Below the pieces are notes generated by a model. The model was not told the origin of the DNA and made no database searches. It saw only the letters and a program-made list of their open reading frames with translations. Shown piece after piece: positions 7,803-10,780 of a stretch of 10,780 nt of DNA. The stretch lies in assembly GCA_002346305.1 (NCBI GenBank), contig DDZI01000032.1, positions 1,192-11,971 on the forward strand. Reading direction: 5' to 3'. Numbering within the stretch: the stretch's first letter is position 1; every line of letters starts with the position of its first letter. The stretch is from Actinobacteria bacterium UBA3012 (GTDB taxonomy: Bacteria; Actinomycetota; Actinomycetes; Nanopelagicales; Nanopelagicaceae). The translations under genes and the position numbers were made by a program.

Positions 7803-8951
7803 CTACTTCAACTCTTTTCGAACAGCCATTACTAAAGCCTCATAATCAGCAGGCGTATTGTAAAGATGGCCGGAGATGCGGAAGAAGTATTTGTCACTAA
7901 AGATCGTTATAGGAACTTCAATTTTGTACTCTGTTGCAAGTTTGCGACCTAGCGCTGCACAACCTTCAACTCCACCTTGCATATTGTGAATAGGAACTAC
8001 ACCCATTGGTAAATTCTCTTCACGCAACTCATCAACTCCAACACCCAACTCAGCCATAACTAAATCACGTCCATAACGCATCCGTTGTTGGTGAGCTTTA
8101 CGCACTCTCTCCCAGCCAAATGCTTCATAAAATTCAATTGCGCGTGGGGCGGCAAGCCAAGCCGAAAGATCTACGGTTCCAAGCATGTCGAATTGCAATG
8201 GATAAGGCTCAAATTCATTCCAAGAAACAACGAGCGATTGAACTTTTCCTTGCCAACGTGGAGCGATGCGAAATACACCAGCGCCTTGAGGTGCACTCAC
8301 CCATTTGTGCAAGTTTCCAAACCAAAAATCTGCATCTAGTGCATCTAAATCAGTATCAAAATTTCCAGGTGCATGAGATGCATCAACTGTAAATGCAATT
8401 CCATGCTTTTTACATAATGCACTTAACTCAAAAATCGGAAAAGTTCGTGCTGTTGCCGAAGTTACATGATCAACTACCAGCATCACTGTTTTGTCAGTGA
8501 TTGCAGCCTCTATAAGTTTCACTACATCTTCATCAGCGGCCAAACGTGGCACAACTACTTCTACAACTTTGCCACCAGCAGGCTCTAAACCACGTTTAAC
8601 AGCGTAAGTAATCGCGCCATACTCGTGATCCAAGATAATTGCTTCATCACCAGATTTAAAAGGGAAGCCGCGCATAGTGGTTGTTGCAGCTTCTGTCGTA
8701 TTTCGTACCAATGCAATTTGATCTGCTTCTTGCCCTAAGAATTTTGCAATCTTGGCACGAGCATCAGCAACAGCCGGGCGAGAAAGGCGGGCATAAAAAC
8801 CAACCGGATTTTTATGTACTTCTTCTTGCCATTTTTTTTGTTCAGCGTAAACAACGCGTGGCAAAGCGCCGTAACTTCCATGGTTTAAATGGTGAACCTC
8901 TGGGTCAAGGCTCCATTCGGATTTTGCCTCGACCAAATCGAAAATAGTCAT
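7803..8951 (-). CDS. Class V PLP-dependent aminotransferase-fold enzyme (isopenicillin N epimerase-like)
   Basis: The product has 382 residues and a fold type I PLP-enzyme pattern. The N-terminal HLNHGSYGA (residues 21-29) is characteristic of the CefD/isopenicillin N epimerase-like branch. RNTTEAATT (83-91) forms the phosphate-binding region, D190 in FTVDASHAPG contacts the pyridine nitrogen, and K216 in FGNLHKWVSA is the Schiff-base lysine. Members of this branch include epimerases, desulfurases, lyases and aminotransferases, so the reaction cannot be read from sequence alone; nothing suggests beta-lactam synthesis here. Its ATG shares one base with the stop of the permease gene upstream (TAATG at 8951), and the AceE-like gene starts 6 bases after its own stop. 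This points to a shared role in using a compound brought in by the transporter. Confidence 0.88.
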   Translation of the reverse strand: MTIFDLVEAKSEWSLDPEVHHLNHGSYGALPRVVYAEQKKWQEEVHKNPVGFYARLSRPAVADARAKIAKFLGQEADQIALVRNTTEAATTTMRGFPFKSGDEAIILDHEYGAITYAVKRGLEPAGGKVVEVVVPRLAADEDVVKLIEAAITDKTVMLVVDHVTSATARTFPIFELSALCKKHGIAFTVDASHAPGNFDTDLDALDADFWFGNLHKWVSAPQGAGVFRIAPRWQGKVQSLVVSWNEFEPYPLQFDMLGTVDLSAWLAAPRAIEFYEAFGWERVRKAHQQRMRYGRDLVMAELGVGVDELREENLPMGVVPIHNMQGGVEGCAALGRKLATEYKIEVPITIFSDKYFFRISGHLYNTPADYEALVMAVRKELK

Positions 8952-9778
8952 TAGCCTTTAACAATTCCAGCCGAAAGACCAGAAATCATAAACTTAGACA
9001 TTAATCCGAAGATAATTACAGTTGGAATAATTCCAACCATTACCGCAGCAGATAAACCGCCCCATTCGATCCAATATCCACCGATAAACGAACGCATTGC
9101 AACTGGGAAGGTTTTGTTACCTTCGGAGTCAATCAAAATCATTGCCAAGAACAATTCATTCCAGCATTGCACAAATGAGAAGATGAAAGTGGCCGCAATT
9201 CCAGGTAATGCAACAGGAGCTACAACACGAAATAGCGCCGTGAATCGATTACAGCCGTCGATTAATGCAGCTTCATCAAGTTCTGGTGGGATGCGCTGAA
9301 TAAATCCGCGCAACATCATCGTAGAGAACGGAACCATTCCACCGACATAACAAAGAGTTAAACCAATAAGTGAGTTTAACAAGCCAAGTTTTTGCATTAA
9401 TAGGTAAAGAGGGGCCAATGAAATGAGCCCAGGGATCATCTGAGTAGCTAAAAATGCCAACATAACTTGAGCTTTGCCCGTGAACTCATAACGCGCCAAC
9501 GCGTAAGCGCCAAGTATTCCAAGGCAAATTACGATGAAAGAAGCAACTAATGAAACTATCAAGCTGTTTCGTAAAAAGATTCCGAATGCATAATCTCTAA
9601 ACAAAGTACGGTAACTCTCTAAAGTCGCTCCTGAATTTGGAACGTAATAGAGGTCATTAACTTCGCGTTTTGGTTTTATAGATGTTAAACCCATCCAATA
9701 AATCGGAAATATCGTAAATAAAAGCCAAATAGTTAGAACTAGAAATTTTCCACTTTTGCCGAGTGTGGTTAACATCAT
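8951..9778 (-). CDS. Carbohydrate-type ABC transporter permease (MalG/UgpE-like)
   Basis: This inner-membrane permease of the CUT1 family has 275 residues with about six hydrophobic segments. The cytoplasmic EAA loop, which docks the ATPase, is present as LDEAALIDGCNRF (167-179) followed by APVALPG at 187-193. The ending SKFMISGLSAGIVKG is typical of MalG-type permeases, whose C-terminus commonly ends in GxxxGAVKG-like sequence. The start ATG at 9778 overlaps the stop of the partner permease by one base (TAATG). A second ATG follows directly and could also serve as the start. It pairs with the upstream MalF-like subunit. No ATP-binding subunit is in the window; in CUT1 systems it is often encoded elsewhere and shared. 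The substrate is unknown. Confidence 0.95.
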   Translation of the reverse strand: MMLTTLGKSGKFLVLTIWLLFTIFPIYWMGLTSIKPKREVNDLYYVPNSGATLESYRTLFRDYAFGIFLRNSLIVSLVASFIVICLGILGAYALARYEFTGKAQVMLAFLATQMIPGLISLAPLYLLMQKLGLLNSLIGLTLCYVGGMVPFSTMMLRGFIQRIPPELDEAALIDGCNRFTALFRVVAPVALPGIAATFIFSFVQCWNELFLAMILIDSEGNKTFPVAMRSFIGGYWIEWGGLSAAVMVGIIPTVIIFGLMSKFMISGLSAGIVKG

Positions 9779-10701
9779 TAAACCCCCGACTCTTTCTCAA
9801 GTCTGGTTGCCATCAAATAGAAAAGAGTAAAGACAAATAAAATCAACATAGTCATCAATCCAAGAGCGGAAGCTGCTCCCCAGTCTGCATCAAGAGTTAA
9901 CTTTTCGATCAGCCAGGAAGAGATGATGTGAGTACGTCCAGCAGGTCCACCTTGAGTCATACCAAAAATCAAGTCTGGAAAGTTAGTAATCCACATAATA
10001 CGAAGGAGCACGATCAAAATTAGGGTGGCACGAATATAAGGAATGATTACTTGAAACAGTGTTTGGAAACGATTTGCACCATCAAGTTCGGCAGCTTCAA
10101 GCATCTCATTTGGAACACCTTGCAGCGCAGCTAAAATCATAATTACAAAGAAGGTAACTCCGTACCAAACATTTGCAATGATTACCGCGGCCATTCCCCA
10201 AGTGCCATTTGAGAGCCAAGGAATTCGTTCTTCTATTAACCCAAGTTTTAGTAATGCATCATTAAGCACACCGAAGCTTTCATCAAAGATCCATTTCCAA
10301 ACTAATCCCATTAGGAATCCAGAAAGAGCCCATGGAATAAAGATTAGACCTTGGTAAATCCCGATAAATTTAAATTTCTTTTTCATTAACAACGCTAAAG
10401 CAAAACCAATTGTAAATTGAAAAAATAGAGAAACAAAAACCCAGATAAAAGTATTTTTTAATACACGAGTAAAGTTCGGATCATCAATTAAATTTCTGAA
10501 ATTCTGCAATCCGTTATAACCAACATTCAACTGATCAAAGAGATTGAAATTTTGAAAACCAAGCTGAACCGTTCTTAGCACAGGATAAAAAACAAAAATC
10601 AAAATCATCACAGCTGCTGGCGTTAAAAAAGCCAGTGCTTTAAGCATGCGGCTAGTGCTGGCCGGGCGCTTACGGGTAGTTCCCTGCATCGTCGCGCTCA
10701 T
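9778..10701 (-). CDS. Carbohydrate-type ABC transporter permease (MalF/UgpA-like)
   Basis: This inner-membrane permease has 307 residues. A basic N-terminal tail (Arg/Lys-rich, residues 10-21) precedes the first of about six membrane segments (about 24-43). The EAA loop reads EAAELDGANRFQTLF (202-216), followed by IIPYIRATL. A conserved GGPAGRT segment at about 251-257 corresponds to the GGP motif of MalF/UgpA proteins. AAGGGG-like purine sequence (AAGGGG at 10718-10713) lies 11 bases before the ATG at 10701, a rather long spacer. The stop overlaps the next permease start by one base. In such operons the solute-binding protein gene usually comes first; it would lie beyond the right edge. Confidence 0.95.
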   Translation of the reverse strand: MSATMQGTTRKRPASTSRMLKALAFLTPAAVMILIFVFYPVLRTVQLGFQNFNLFDQLNVGYNGLQNFRNLIDDPNFTRVLKNTFIWVFVSLFFQFTIGFALALLMKKKFKFIGIYQGLIFIPWALSGFLMGLVWKWIFDESFGVLNDALLKLGLIEERIPWLSNGTWGMAAVIIANVWYGVTFFVIMILAALQGVPNEMLEAAELDGANRFQTLFQVIIPYIRATLILIVLLRIMWITNFPDLIFGMTQGGPAGRTHIISSWLIEKLTLDADWGAASALGLMTMLILFVFTLFYLMATRLEKESGV

Positions 10702-10767
10702 TAAATCAAATACCCCTTAAGAAAATAAACTTCAATCATGGATTTAATCCGTTGGGATAGTGGCTGG
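10701..10767 (-). CDS. Possible 3' end of an upstream gene (very tentative)
   Basis: One minus-strand frame is open from about 10767 down to a TAA at 10703-10701 that would overlap the permease ATG as TAATG, the same junction seen at 9778 and 8951. It would encode about 22 residues ending MIEVYFLKGYLI. The stretch is too short to prove coding, and the other two frames end earlier (TAA near 10747-10745 and TGA near 10735-10733), so the upstream gene could equally end there. Bases beyond 10767 are adapter and must not be translated. Confidence 0.2.
10740..10750. repeat. Short palindrome upstream of the permease genes
   Basis: GGATTTAATCC is a perfect palindrome around its central base, 39 bases before the permease start codon. 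LacI-type operators of sugar operons are palindromic, but they are usually longer with a central CG, so this may be chance. Confidence 0.2.
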
Positions 10768-10780
10768 AGATCGGAAGAGC
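10768..10780 (+). other. Illumina universal adapter at the contig end
   Basis: AGATCGGAAGAGC is identical to the 13-base start of the Illumina TruSeq-type adapter and lies exactly at the window end. It is not genomic sequence. It shows that the window is the terminus of an Illumina assembly from untrimmed reads. Confidence 0.93.

Overview
The window looks like the end of a metagenomic or single-cell contig from a streamlined, moderately AT-rich actinobacterium. A freshwater acI/Nanopelagicales-type lineage is my best guess. The reasons are the heme O synthase gene close to a transketolase/AceE-type gene (a common actinobacterial neighbourhood), very tight spacing, frequent GTG/TTG starts and a base composition that looks like 40-45 % G+C by eye. 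This is inference; no rRNA is present. The last 13 bases (10768-10780) are exactly the Illumina universal adapter, so the right edge is an assembly artefact and real sequence stops at about 10767.

Left part (1-1100). A minus-strand gene with a good ribosome binding site starts at 73 and runs off the left edge; it encodes a proline-rich N-terminus. A divergent intergenic region (74-352) rich in inverted repeats follows, then tRNA-Val(UAC) on the plus strand and a small plus-strand gene for an unrecognised membrane-anchored protein. That gene converges on the long minus-strand gene run.

Right part (1100-10701). All genes are on the minus strand and are read from right to left: two CUT1-type sugar ABC permeases, a class V (isopenicillin N epimerase-like) PLP enzyme, an AceE-like thiamine-diphosphate enzyme, a SAM methyltransferase of the CCxxH class, heme O synthase (ctaB), long-form argininosuccinate synthase (argG), and a very acidic unrecognised protein. 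The first three genes are joined by one-base TAATG overlaps and the fourth follows after 6 bases. This suggests one transcription unit in which an imported compound is handled by the PLP and ThDP enzymes. ctaB and argG are housekeeping genes placed downstream with short gaps.

The most unusual point is the acidic gene after argG. Its reading frame is broken twice, at an A6 and at a T5 homopolymer, and each break is repaired by the same -1 shift. The joined product would be about 262 residues with an Asp/Glu-rich tail. It could be an indel artefact, a decaying gene, or slippage-dependent expression. No CRISPR array, insertion sequence or defence system was seen.
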